From NCBI RefSeq assembly GCF_009909195.1, contig NZ_JAAAMU010000008.1:186001-250000 (forward strand): 64,000 nucleotides of DNA. Reading direction: 5' to 3'. The notes beneath the pieces are model-generated. The model saw only the letters and a list, made by a program, of their open reading frames with translations, was not told the origin of the DNA and ran no database searches. Of the stretch, positions 47,499 through 55,535 are shown one piece after another (the stretch's first letter is position 1; each line of letters starts with the position of its first letter). Source of the stretch: Paenibacillus sacheonensis. Lineage in GTDB: Bacteria > Bacillota > Bacilli > Paenibacillales > Paenibacillaceae. The position numbers and the translations under genes are program-made.

Positions 47499-47987
47499 TT
47501 ATGCAACAAAACCAATATCTTCAAGCGCTCCGATTGCTTGATTTATATGTCCAATTTGATACTTTGGCTTTAATACCTGCAATTCACGAATTGCTATATT
47601 TTTATCATAATGCTTTTTTAGCAAATAATGAATTGAGGCCAATAACTCCAACCAATCTGATTCCTCTAACTGTGTATAGCTCTTTCTTTTCTTTATAACT
47701 GATTTCAATCGTTCAAGTGCCTGCTTTACATCGTCTCGAAGTGCATATTTACTTGGATCAAAATCACTTTTTAAGTTGTCGTAAACAACACGAGTAAGCG
47801 CTGGAGAATATGGACCCTTCTTATACCAAGTCCACATGTAATCACCACAGTTTATTCCAGCCTCATGGGCCAAATAAATGCTCTTTTGAACAATGATTCG
47901 ATCAGTTAAATCGTCCATAGAAAGTGGGCGTTCAGTTAGAAATTCATGAACTTTAAAGACTGAGACATACTGGTCATCAACAGCCAT
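47499..47987 (-). CDS. Small Panacea-like (DUF4065/SocA-like) protein, tentative
   Basis: A 162-residue soluble protein with GGAGGGG five bases before its ATG. The stretch 'RIIVQKSIYLAHEAGINCGDYMWTWYKKGPYSPALTRVVYD' resembles the core of Panacea/DUF4065 proteins ('K..YLA...W.YGP..P'), which often act as antitoxins or as accessory genes of defence systems. It lies 62 bases upstream of the nuclease-NTPase gene on the same strand, so the two probably form one unit. The family call is by pattern only. Confidence 0.5.
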   Translation of the reverse strand: MAVDDQYVSVFKVHEFLTERPLSMDDLTDRIIVQKSIYLAHEAGINCGDYMWTWYKKGPYSPALTRVVYDNLKSDFDPSKYALRDDVKQALERLKSVIKKRKSYTQLEESDWLELLASIHYLLKKHYDKNIAIRELQVLKPKYQIGHINQAIGALEDIGFVA

Positions 47988-48091
47988 AATCACCCCTCCT
48001 TGGAATCATAAATATTATACATACTCCCAAATGCAGATACAATAAAAACTTTTGTTAAATCGTTTTTAAGATGGACGTATTATCTTATGAA

Positions 48092-48196
48092 TTAATTACC
48101 CTTAGTGTTACCACCAAAGCATTTTTTAAACTTCTCTAAGCCTTTTCTAAGGTCTACGCCGAAAAATTCGCTTTCATTCAAAGTATGGATACGCCT
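48092..48196 (-). pseudogene. Possible remnant of an acyltransferase C-terminus
   Basis: An open stretch without a start reads 'ESEFFGVDLRKGLEKFKKCFGGNT' before a stop. It looks protein-like and recalls the end of FemAB/GNAT-type acyltransferases (GVDP..GL..FK..FGG), but is too short to be sure. Confidence 0.25.
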
Positions 48197-48307
48197 TTAA
48201 AGTTCCTTCAAATCAATGGGTAATTATCTTCGAATAATGATATTCCCCTAATTATAGAACAAGCGTTCGTAAAAATCAAATACCAACAACTTGATTTACC
48301 TTAGCCA

Positions 48308-48339
48308 AAAAAAGACAGCCGCAGTGGGCTGTCTTTTTT
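48308..48339 (-). terminator. Terminator of the rpsF-ssb-rpsR operon
   Basis: A 13-bp stem AAAAAAGACAGCC/GGCTGTCTTTTTT with six T residues on the minus strand, 4 bases after the rpsR stop. Confidence 0.92.
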
Positions 48340-48343
48340 CCAA

Positions 48344-48622
48344 CTATTCAGTTGTGTAAGGCAGAAGCGCAACTTGACGGGAACGCTTGATAGCAATCGT
48401 CAAGAGACGTTGGTACTTCGCGCTCGTACCAGTTACACGGCGAGGCAAAATTTTACCGCGCTCGCTGATAAATTTACGGAGCAAGTCCGTGTCTTTATAG
48501 TCAATGTGCGTGATTTTGTTAGCCGTGAAGAAGCAAACTTTACGACGTTTGTTACGTCCTTTACGACCGCCGAATTTGCGTTCTGGACGCTCATCGCCGC
48601 TTTCTCTTTGCTTGAAGCTCAT
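48344..48622 (-). CDS. rpsR: 30S ribosomal protein S18, operon copy
   Basis: A 92-residue S18 starting [25 protein letters not shown] lies 8 bases before the ATG. It occupies the normal place after ssb in the rpsF-ssb-rpsR operon. It binds S6 and 16S rRNA in the platform of the small subunit. A second full copy lies at 30263, on the other side of the island. Confidence 0.96.
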   Translation of the reverse strand: MSFKQRESGDERPERKFGGRKGRNKRRKVCFFTANKITHIDYKDTDLLRKFISERGKILPRRVTGTSAKYQRLLTIAIKRSRQVALLPYTTE

Positions 48623-48793
48623 GGATATCATCCTTTCGTCAGAAATTACACAGTTACACAACTTTATTCAATCTCAATAAAGTTGGATAACTAATGCTTT
48701 GAGGCTACACATAAACTACACAACCGAAATCTATATAAAACCTGCAACCATGCACGTTTTATGGATTTTAGTCGTACGCTCAATGTAAGACTC

Positions 48794-49366
48794 TCAAAAT
48801 GGCAAATCATCTTCCGATATATCGATCGGGCGCCCGTCATCCGAGAAAGGATCACGGCCGTTGTTGTTCCGAGGTGTACCTCCTGAACGTCCGCCTCCGC
48901 CTTGAGAGCCGCCGCCTTGACCTTGGGAACCTCCACCGCCGCCGTAGCCGCCTTGACCGCCGCCACCGCCGAAGTTTCCGTTACCGCCGCCGTAATTGCC
49001 GCTGCCTTCTTCACGCGGGCCATTGTTGTCCCGGTTCGCGGATTCCAAGAAACGCACGTTGTCGGCAATAACTTCCGTCACATAGACGCGCTTGCCTTCG
49101 TTGTTCTCGTAATTCCGAACCTGGATACGGCCTTCGACCGCTGCTAAGCGGCCTTTGCGCAAATAATTGGCACATGTCTCAGCCAGCTGCCGCCACGTGA
49201 CGATCGGAATGAAATCCGCCTCACGTTCGCGTTCTCCGCCTTGGCCGCCGCTCGAAAACGGACGATCCACGGCAAGCGTAAATTGCGTTACCGCAACGCC
49301 CGCCGGCGTATAGCGCATCTCAGGATCCCTTGTTAGTCTACCGATTAGAATAACGCGGTTCAACAT
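48794..49366 (-). CDS. ssb: Single-stranded DNA-binding protein
   Basis: A 190-residue SSB. The OB fold is at residues 1-105 ('[23 protein letters not shown]'), followed by a Gly/Asn-rich linker (about 115-170) and the conserved acidic tip DISEDDLPF that recruits replication and repair proteins. It is 44 bases after rpsF. Confidence 0.97.
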   Translation of the reverse strand: MLNRVILIGRLTRDPEMRYTPAGVAVTQFTLAVDRPFSSGGQGGEREREADFIPIVTWRQLAETCANYLRKGRLAAVEGRIQVRNYENNEGKRVYVTEVIADNVRFLESANRDNNGPREEGSGNYGGGNGNFGGGGGQGGYGGGGGSQGQGGGSQGGGGRSGGTPRNNNGRDPFSDDGRPIDISEDDLPF

Positions 49367-49409
49367 CGTTTATCGCCTCCAATCAAAACATCGCTTGCGT
49401 TCGATGAGA

Positions 49410-49694
49410 CTAAGCTACATCTTTAGTGATCAAGAAACGGATAACTTCATCCGTAATTTTCATGACGCGGTCAAGTTCATTCACGACTTCTGGAGTCGCG
49501 TTGAAATGAACCAGTACGTAGATACCGTCACGAACCTTATTGATCTCATACGCAAGGCGGCGTTTACCCATCACGTCATGCTTCGTGACTTCTCCGCCGT
49601 TACCGATGATTGCTTGGAACTTCTCGGTCAGGGCTTGAACCGTTTCTTGTTCCGCTTCCGGACGAATGATGTACATCACTTCGTATTTGCGCAT
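49410..49694 (-). CDS. rpsF: 30S ribosomal protein S6
   Basis: A 94-residue S6 starting MRKYEVMYIIRPEAEQET, with AGGAGG 8 bases upstream. 'GKRRLAYEINKVRDGIYVLVHFNA' is the family core. First gene of the rpsF-ssb-rpsR operon. Confidence 0.97.
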   Translation of the reverse strand: MRKYEVMYIIRPEAEQETVQALTEKFQAIIGNGGEVTKHDVMGKRRLAYEINKVRDGIYVLVHFNATPEVVNELDRVMKITDEVIRFLITKDVA

Positions 49695-49929
49695 TTGTTT
49701 CACCTCCTCTTGGACTATGCGGCCCCCATAAGGGAGCAAGGAGCGAGTATAAAGCTATCTCGCATACCTGAATACTATATCAAACTTAGTACCTGCTTGA
49801 CAAGTAAGGAATCACTGCTTGTCCTCCCTCATTCTTCCGCTCATGCCCTCGCCCCTCCCGAAGCACACTAGGAGCCGGGGTTTTCTCACCCTTTTCGCGC
49901 AGTTATCTTAATTGGAGGTGCAGGCAGCT

Positions 49930-50109
49930 ATGGGTGAATGGACGGAATTCCGACCGGGCGATCATGCCCCGAATGACGGTACTTACATCGAGATCGGCGA
50001 AGCTTCGTTCCACATGGGCGTGAACGATCCGAAGAAGGTCCACTTGAAGAAAGGCGACCGATTCCCGTCTACGTCGAATTCGGATCGCAAATGGAAACGA
50101 ATGCATTAA
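49930..50109 (+). CDS. YjzC family protein
   Basis: A 59-residue protein (MGEWTEFRPGDHAPNDGTYIEIGEASFHM...) matching the small YjzC family: 'F.PGD.APN.G.Y.EIGE', 'DPK.V.L.KGD.FP.TSN..R.W'. Function unknown; related to oligonucleotide-binding YjzC-type proteins seen in Bacilli. GGAGG lies 11 bases before the chosen ATG. Confidence 0.85.
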   Translation: MGEWTEFRPGDHAPNDGTYIEIGEASFHMGVNDPKKVHLKKGDRFPSTSNSDRKWKRMH

Positions 50110-50187
50110 TCAAGCATCAAGCATGTCTGAAATGTATTTTGAAATCGGCCGTATAAACCGGCAGCCAACGGAGCATTATAATTCATG

Positions 50188-50412
50188 ACGGTGAACAAGT
50201 GAGAGGTGTGGTTCCATTGAACGTCAATGTGCTTGAACCTCAAGGAGATTCTGTCCACTCAGCATAGAAGCGGAGGGTTGTGCCAAAGACACTTGTCTGT
50301 AACACACGCGAACCGAGTCAAATCGGTGCACCAAGGTTTCTTTCCGAAAGCTTTGTGATGACTGTTTTCTACTAACCACCGTCGGGAGAAGGGCTCGCAA
50401 GAGCCCTTTTTT
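50188..50412 (+). ncRNA. Possible structured non-coding RNA, unidentified
   Basis: A TATAAT lies at 50177-50182 and a strong intrinsic terminator (GGGCTC GCAA GAGCCC TTTTTT) at 50391-50412, leaving about 225 bases without a convincing gene. Local hairpins include CATTGA/TCAATG near 50215 and ACCGA/TCGGT near 50325. I did not find SRP-RNA, tmRNA or T-box signatures; a short peptide (TTG at 50218) is possible. Confidence 0.4.
50391..50412 (+). terminator. Intrinsic terminator of the possible ncRNA
   Basis: Stem GGGCTC/GAGCCC, loop GCAA, then six T residues on the plus strand. Confidence 0.88.
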
Positions 50413-50515
50413 CCTGTTCTCTAAGCGTTGTTCATCCCATGCCAACCTTTATAAACATCCGCTTGCACGCTTACCACGAGTTCAAACAAATAATCGTCAA
50501 ATTGCCTTGAAAATC

Positions 50516-50542
50516 AAAAAAGCGATCCGTTAGGATCGCTTC
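50516..50542 (-). terminator. Terminator of the tRNA-Ser gene
   Basis: Stem AGCGATCC/GGATCGCT with loop GTTA; TTTTTT follows on the minus strand. Confidence 0.85.
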
Positions 50543-50558
50543 GCATTGTAAGGGATTA

Positions 50559-50649
50559 TGGCGGAGAGGGTGGGATTCGAACCCACGCACGCTGTGACAC
50601 GCCTAGCTGATTTCGAGTCAGCCCCCTTGGGCCTCTTGGGTACCTCTCC
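50559..50649 (-). tRNA. tRNA-Ser (anticodon CGA)
   Basis: A class II tRNA of 91 bases with an encoded CCA. Acceptor stem GGAGAGG/CCTCTCC, anticodon arm GCTGA-CTCGAAA-TCAGC (anticodon CGA, reads UCG), a long variable arm and T arm GTGGG-TTCGAAT-CCCAC. Confidence 0.96.
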
Positions 50650-50714
50650 ATGATTGTTTGTCAGTCAGCAAGGATTATATTAACACGCGGCTCGTCCGAA
50701 TGCAAGTCTTTTAT

Positions 50715-50954
50715 TTAATTTGCCGTCGGACCGTCTTCTCCCTCTTTTTGCTGTTGATCTGCAGCGGATCGGAGCACCTTTTTCAGGTTTTTTTCGAACT
50801 TCGCACGCGGGATCAGCACACTGTGCTTGCAGCCTACGCATTTGATGCGAATGTCCATGCCCATGCGTATGATTTCCATTTCGTTCGTACCGCAGGGATG
50901 CTGCTTCTTCATTTGAACGACATCGCCCAGCTCAAACTGTTTTCTCTCCATCAT
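50715..50954 (-). CDS. DUF951 domain protein
   Basis: A 79-residue protein with a basic DUF951 core ('FELGDVVQMKKQHPCGTNEMEIIRMGMDIRIKCVGCKHSVLIPR'), including C-x-x-C that may hold a metal. Function unknown; conserved between parA/noc and rpsF in Bacilli. GGAGG lies 8 bases before the ATG. Confidence 0.9.
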   Translation of the reverse strand: MMERKQFELGDVVQMKKQHPCGTNEMEIIRMGMDIRIKCVGCKHSVLIPRAKFEKNLKKVLRSAADQQQKEGEDGPTAN

Positions 50955-50996
50955 GATTCACTCCTCCTCTTTTCCCGTCCAACTGTCTGGTTGTAT

Positions 50997-51305
50997 TTAT
51001 ATATCGACAGCTTCGTATTGATCCTCGACCTGCTTGTATATCCCTCGAATTTCAACGCGCTCCTGTACGATAACCTCTTGAACCGTTATCAAATCTTCTT
51101 CCGGAAAATGAATCGATAGCGCGCATCCCGCCGTAATCTGCTTCGGCGTCGGGCAGATATCTATTTCAATCTCCGCGTATTCTAATAGCATCTCAGCGCG
51201 CAGCGCCTGCTGGGTGGAGTCGAATGCGATCAGCACGTTCTCCGCCTCCTGACTGATTGTAGTGAAGATTTCTCCTTCCGGGCAAGTATAAAATGGTTGT
51301 CCCAT
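50997..51305 (-). CDS. DUF3343 (putative Se/S carrier-like) protein
   Basis: About 102 residues: 'NVLIAFDSTQQALRAEMLLEYAEIEIDICPTPKQITAGCALSIHFPEEDL' is the DUF3343 fold, small TusA-like proteins with a conserved Cys in TAGCALS that can carry sulfur or selenium. The start MGQPFYTCPEGE at 51305 keeps it clear of yyaC, though no strong ribosome site is seen. A class V aminotransferase/cysteine desulfurase-like gene lies close by, a known partner type. Confidence 0.75.
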   Translation of the reverse strand: MGQPFYTCPEGEIFTTISQEAENVLIAFDSTQQALRAEMLLEYAEIEIDICPTPKQITAGCALSIHFPEEDLITVQEVIVQERVEIRGIYKQVEDQYEAVDI

Positions 51306-51410
51306 CCATATACTAGTAACCAAGCGTGAAGGCAGCGTCTCTATCAAATTTTGATAGCAGCACTGCGGATTGCCGTAGTTATTTATAGCGTTTTTGCGGG
51401 AGGGGAATCT

Positions 51411-52004
51411 ATGAAACTGCCAGGGATGAAAGAAACGCCGCTCAAAGTGCCTTATACGGAGCCCAACATCACCGGACTTCTGATGAACCGTATGATGTAT
51501 TTGCTGGATAATGTAGGCCACGACCGCAGAATCGTTGTCGTCTGCGTTGGAACAGACCGCTCAACGGGTGATTCCCTGGGTCCGCTTGTGGGTACCTCGC
51601 TCAGCAAATACAGAAGCCCTTTCTTCGACTTGTACGGGACGTTGGAAGAGCCTGTTCACGCCATGAATTTAGATGAGACACTGATTGACATCAACAAGCA
51701 TATCCGGAAGCCCTTCGTAATCGGCATCGATGCTTGCCTCGGCCAGGCTGCCAGCGTCGGCTGCATTCAAGTCGGCACCGGACCCGTCAGGCCTGGAGCA
51801 GGCGTCAATAAGGACCTTCCCCCTGTTGGGGATATCCATATTACCGGCATCGTAAACGTCGGCGGGTTCATGGAATATTTCGTTCTCCAAAACACGCGTC
51901 TTCATCTCGTCATGCGCATGTCTGAAATTATCGCGCAAACCCTCTTTTTATCCATCATGAAGTGCACGCGTTCTGCTACTTATCCTGCCGCAACGCCAGA
52001 TTGA
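51411..52004 (+). CDS. yyaC: YyaC, spore-specific peptidase-fold protein
   Basis: A 197-residue protein of the DUF1256 family ('RIVVVCVGTDRSTGDSLGPLVG', 'FVIGIDACLGQ', 'PPVGDIHITGIVNVGGFMEYFVLQNTRL'), homologous to the spore protease GPR. The start at 51411 has GGGAGGGG upstream. The last 29 bases overlap the end of the DUF4446 gene tail to tail. Supports a spore-forming host. Confidence 0.93.
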   Translation: MKLPGMKETPLKVPYTEPNITGLLMNRMMYLLDNVGHDRRIVVVCVGTDRSTGDSLGPLVGTSLSKYRSPFFDLYGTLEEPVHAMNLDETLIDINKHIRKPFVIGIDACLGQAASVGCIQVGTGPVRPGAGVNKDLPPVGDIHITGIVNVGGFMEYFVLQNTRLHLVMRMSEIIAQTLFLSIMKCTRSATYPAATPD

Positions 52005-52470
52005 TCGCTTCGATCTCTTCCGGTGTCAGGGCATATGCCGACTGTCCCTCTTTTAGCGGCTTGGCATAAACGAAGGTTTCGTCTCGACCGTGGATACCGC
52101 TCAGAACCATCCCGTCCTTCTCGTCATTAATGACCGCGAGGGAGAAGCTTAGATCGCTTCCTCTTTCAGCGAACGCATTATAACGATGGATGCCGATGTT
52201 CCCTTTCTTCCGCTTTACTTTCTCGTTCAAGGTACTGATGGATTGCTTCAGGCTGCGTTGATGCTCTTCCTGCGCACTTAACCGTTCCTGCATTTGAATA
52301 ATAATGTCTTCGAGTCCTTCAACGCCTGTCCCGCTCATGAATTGCGTATAACTCTTCCTCAGCTTCTTCAGTTTGCTGCCCAGCACCAAATTTCGAATAA
52401 GAAGTAATAAGACAACTGCAGCCAGTCCAACGGTTACCCAGTCGAACGGCCGTTCAATCCACTGATCCAT
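51976..52470 (-). CDS. DUF4446 family membrane-associated protein
   Basis: A 164-residue protein with an N-terminal membrane segment (about 9-30) and a coiled coil ('LEDIIIQMQERLSAQEEHQRSLKQSISTLNEKVKRKKG') followed by a small domain ('RYNAFAERGSDLSFSLAVINDEKDGMVLSGIHGRDETFVYAKPL'), typical of DUF4446. Function unknown; conserved near parAB in Firmicutes. GGGAGAG lies 9 bases before the ATG. Confidence 0.88.
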   Translation of the reverse strand: MDQWIERPFDWVTVGLAAVVLLLLIRNLVLGSKLKKLRKSYTQFMSGTGVEGLEDIIIQMQERLSAQEEHQRSLKQSISTLNEKVKRKKGNIGIHRYNAFAERGSDLSFSLAVINDEKDGMVLSGIHGRDETFVYAKPLKEGQSAYALTPEEIEAINLALRQDK

Positions 52471-52498
52471 GATGTGTTTCTCTCCCATTCGTGCTCTC

Positions 52499-53674
52499 TT
52501 AGCTGTAATGTTGAACGATTTCTTTAACAGCTTGGGCGAAGGCTTCCACCTCTTGCGAAGTCGTAAAACACCCCACACTCGCACGAATCGCCCCTGTCTC
52601 CAATGTCCCTGCTGTGCCATGTGCCAACGGCGAACAATGAAAGCCCGTTCGCACCGCCATGTTATAATGCTGATCCAGAATGAATCCGATTTCCGACGGA
52701 TCCGCACCTTCGATAATGAAAGACACAATGCCCGTCCTTGCTTCGCCAAGCGCAGGTCCGAGAATTCGGATCCCCTTCGACTCCAGCAGCTTTTGCATCA
52801 TGATCTGCGTCAAAGTCCATTCTTTAGTATGGATGTTTTGAACGGTCTCATGCAGTACATGCTTGACCCCAGCCCTTAGCCCGCTAATTCCAGACGTGTT
52901 TTGCGTACCCGCCTCATAGCGATCCGGCCGCACTGCAGGCTGTTCAATAGACTCCGACTGACTGCCCGTCCCACCGTGCATGAGAGGCTCCAAATCAAGC
53001 TCCGGGTGAATATATAGCCCGCCAGTCCCTTGCGGCCCTAAGAGCCCTTTATGGCCCGGAAACGCGAGCATGTCGACCCCCATTGCTTCTACGTCGATAT
53101 CCAAGATGCCAGCGCTCTGGGCCGCATCCACGAGCAGCTTAACGCCGCTATGTCTTGTCACTTCCCCAATATCTCCAATCGGCAATATGGATCCCAATAA
53201 GTTCGAGCTGTGATTCACAACGGCCAGCTTCGTATTGGAACGTATCGCAGTCTGTACTTGCTTAGCATCCAGGATTCCCTTCTCATCGGGTTCGACATAG
53301 GTTACCTCGATTACCCCAATGCTCTTCAAGTACTCCAATGGTCTGCGTACCGAGTTGTGTTCAACGGCCGTTGCGATGACATGATCTCCAGACTTCAAAA
53401 TCCCCTTAATCGCCGTATTCAACGCCATCGTTGTGTTCAGCGCGAACGAAATGTCATTCGGGTTTTTGATAACAAAAAGCTTGGCCAACGATTTTCGCGT
53501 CTCGAACAAAATACGACTCGCTCTAACAGCCATTGCATGACTGCCTCTGCCAGGGTTTGCACCATCGCGTTCCATCGCTTCCGTTACAGCTTCAATAACG
53601 GTCGCCGGCTTGGGCCACGACGTCGCAGCGTGATCCAAATAAATGAATGGCTTATCATGCTTGTCGTCCGACAT
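52499..53674 (-). CDS. Class V aminotransferase, cysteine desulfurase-like
   Basis: A 391-residue PLP enzyme. The N-terminus 'IYLDHAATSWPKP' and the PLP lysine in 'FPGHKGLLGPQG' are family features, with a catalytic Cys in RTGFHCSPLAHG near the end. It belongs to the EF2568-type subgroup (TIGR01977) often linked to selenium or sulfur transfer partners, fitting the nearby DUF3343 gene. It could release sulfur or selenium from cysteine or selenocysteine; the actual substrate is unknown. Confidence 0.88.
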   Translation of the reverse strand: MSDDKHDKPFIYLDHAATSWPKPATVIEAVTEAMERDGANPGRGSHAMAVRASRILFETRKSLAKLFVIKNPNDISFALNTTMALNTAIKGILKSGDHVIATAVEHNSVRRPLEYLKSIGVIEVTYVEPDEKGILDAKQVQTAIRSNTKLAVVNHSSNLLGSILPIGDIGEVTRHSGVKLLVDAAQSAGILDIDVEAMGVDMLAFPGHKGLLGPQGTGGLYIHPELDLEPLMHGGTGSQSESIEQPAVRPDRYEAGTQNTSGISGLRAGVKHVLHETVQNIHTKEWTLTQIMMQKLLESKGIRILGPALGEARTGIVSFIIEGADPSEIGFILDQHYNMAVRTGFHCSPLAHGTAGTLETGAIRASVGCFTTSQEVEAFAQAVKEIVQHYS

Positions 53675-53780
53675 CCCATCACCCCTCCCGCTTGATCCTA
53701 TCTTAACAATAGCATACTCGATCGGCGGTTATGCATCAAACCCCGCCAATCAAGTATGCTATTTAGATCGTGCGCTATTG

Positions 53781-54635
53781 TTATGATAATTGCTGAAGCA
53801 GTTCGAGCAGACGTTCTAAATCTTGTTTGTTGTAATACATCAATTCGATGCGACCTTTATCCTTTTGTTGCTTGATCTTCACCGTTGTTTTAAAACGTTC
53901 TCGCAGCGACTCTTCCACTTCATTAATATAAGGATCTTTTTTCTTATTGGAAGGCGTTTCTTTCGTCTTGGAAGGAACCTGCTGATCCAGGTTTTTTATC
54001 GCTTCCTCCAACTGCCTTACGCTCCACTCATTTGCAACCGTCAATTCCGCCAGTTCTTTCTTGCGAGCATCTTCCTTTACACCCACTATAGCTCTCGCAT
54101 GCCCCATCGATAATGTTCCACGTGAAACATTTTCTTTGATCTGGTCCGGCAGCGATAGCAGTCTAAGGAAGTTCGCAATATGCGACCTGGATTTACCAAC
54201 CTTCATTGACAGTTCTTCTTGCGTAAGATTGAACTTATCCATCAGCGCTTGATAAGCCACCGAAAGCTCGATCGCATTCAAATCTTCACGCTGCAAATTT
54301 TCAATCAATGCGATTTCCATGACCTGAAGATCGGAGAAGTTTCGCACGACCGCCGGGATCGTTGTGTTGCCGCATAATTGGGATGCACGGAAGCGACGCT
54401 CACCTGCAATGATCTCATAGCCCTTCAGAACGGTACGGACGATGATAGGCTGGATGACGCCATGCTGCTTAATGGACTCCGCCAGCTCTCTTATTGCTTC
54501 GTCATCAAATGTTTTTCGCGGTTGATAAGGATTCGGTCTCAGTTGTGTAAGTGGCACTTCAACAACTTTATCCTCTTCGCTGACAGCTAGCGATGGAATT
54601 AACGCATCAAGCCCTCTACCTAGCCGCTTGCTCAT
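53781..54635 (-). CDS. parB: Chromosome partitioning protein ParB (Spo0J)
   Basis: A 284-residue CTP-dependent DNA clamp. 'LRPNPYQPRKTFDDEAIRELAESIKQHGVIQPIIVR' and the '[13 protein letters not shown]' CTP pocket mark the N-domain; the HTH 'LSMKVGKSRSHIANFLRLLSLP' binds parS. The start MSKRLGRGLDALIPSL overlaps parA by 20 bases. A parS site lies within the gene. Confidence 0.97.
   Translation of the reverse strand: MSKRLGRGLDALIPSLAVSEEDKVVEVPLTQLRPNPYQPRKTFDDEAIRELAESIKQHGVIQPIIVRTVLKGYEIIAGERRFRASQLCGNTTIPAVVRNFSDLQVMEIALIENLQREDLNAIELSVAYQALMDKFNLTQEELSMKVGKSRSHIANFLRLLSLPDQIKENVSRGTLSMGHARAIVGVKEDARKKELAELTVANEWSVRQLEEAIKNLDQQVPSKTKETPSNKKKDPYINEVEESLRERFKTTVKIKQQKDKGRIELMYYNKQDLERLLELLQQLS
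54114..54129. promoter_or_regulatory. parS site inside parB
   Basis: TGTTCCACGTGAAACA, 1 mismatch to the TGTTTCACGTGAAACA consensus. In B. subtilis one parS also lies within spo0J. ParB loads here. Confidence 0.93.
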
Positions 54636-55389
54636 ACGTGATCACTTCCTTCGCGAGTTCAAGATACACCTCTGCCCCTTTGGACCTCGGGTCATACGTA
54701 ATGATAGACTGCCCATGGGAAGGCGCCTCGCTCAGCCGAACATTACGCGGGATGATGGTCTGGTAGACCTTCTGTTGGAAATACTTTTTGACCTCTTCAA
54801 TAACTTGAATGCCAAGATTGGTTCGTGCATCGAACATTGTAAGCAGTACACCTTCTATTTGAAGGGTCGTATTCAAATGCTTCTGCACGAGACGAACTGT
54901 ATTTAAGAGCTGGCTTAATCCTTCCAGCGCGTAATATTCACATTGAATCGGAATGATAACGGAATCCGATGCCGTAAGTGAATTAATCGTCAAAATGCCC
55001 AGCGATGGCGGGCAATCGATAAGAATATAATCGTATTGGTTTTTTACAAGCGAAAGAGACTTCTTCAATCGCTGTTCCCGAGAGATCGTTGGCACAAGCT
55101 CAATCTCTGCTCCCGCGAGTTGAATCGTAGCGGGAATAATGTTTAATCCATCGATATTCGTCTGACACGTCGCTTCATTCGGATGCACGTCATTAATAAG
55201 CACATCGTAAATGCAGTGCGCAACGTCCGCTTTATTGATTCCGATCCCGCTTGTCGTATTACCCTGTGGGTCAATATCGACCAGCAATACTTTCTTGCCC
55301 AGAGAAGCCAGACAGGCGCCTAGATTCACGGACGTGGTCGTTTTCCCGACACCGCCCTTCTGGTTCGTAATTGCAATCGTTTTAGACAA
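54616..55389 (-). CDS. parA: Chromosome partitioning ATPase ParA (Soj)
   Basis: A 257-residue deviant-Walker ATPase. Walker A 'KGGVGKTTTSVNLG', 'LLVDIDPQGN' and 'YILIDCPPSLG' are intact. The start is a TTG at 55389 (LSKTIAITNQKGG), with GAGGTG six bases upstream; no ATG fits. It dynamically binds the nucleoid and moves origins with ParB and controls DnaA. Confidence 0.96.
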   Translation of the reverse strand: MSKTIAITNQKGGVGKTTTSVNLGACLASLGKKVLLVDIDPQGNTTSGIGINKADVAHCIYDVLINDVHPNEATCQTNIDGLNIIPATIQLAGAEIELVPTISREQRLKKSLSLVKNQYDYILIDCPPSLGILTINSLTASDSVIIPIQCEYYALEGLSQLLNTVRLVQKHLNTTLQIEGVLLTMFDARTNLGIQVIEEVKKYFQQKVYQTIIPRNVRLSEAPSHGQSIITYDPRSKGAEVYLELAKEVITYEQAAR

Positions 55390-55535
55390 ACTGTTCACCT
55401 CTATGCTGATAACTTGGTTGATCCGAATCAAATGCGACTCTATTACGCTGCCGACTCTATCAAATGGACTACATGAATTCCAATAGACAAAATGACGATG
55501 CCGTCCCATAAACCGGACGGCTGTCAGCAGTGCTA

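Larger units (their letters stand above)
47988..48343. other. Gap between the island's last gene and rpsR
   Basis: AT-rich. It contains a remnant frame on the minus strand (48092-48196) and the rpsR terminator at 48308-48339. Nothing else is recognisable. Confidence 0.5.
30486..48592. mobile_element. Genomic island bounded by two rpsR copies
   Basis: About 18 kb of accessory genes separate rpsF-ssb-rpsR from the usual downstream chromosome. The two rpsR copies are in direct orientation, and their longest identical run is 26 bases near the gene start (30486-30511 and 48567-48592), which I use as provisional limits. Inside are three tyrosine recombinases with a TnpC-like protein, a DndB-like gene, a type I restriction operon and a nuclease-NTPase module. 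The true crossover point is not proven. Confidence 0.75.

Noticed and set aside
50188..50412. Assigning the RNA-like region to SRP RNA, tmRNA or a T-box leader
   Set aside because: I found none of the conserved cores (SRP Alu/GGAAGCAGC loop, tmRNA tag frame, T-box TGGNACCGCG).
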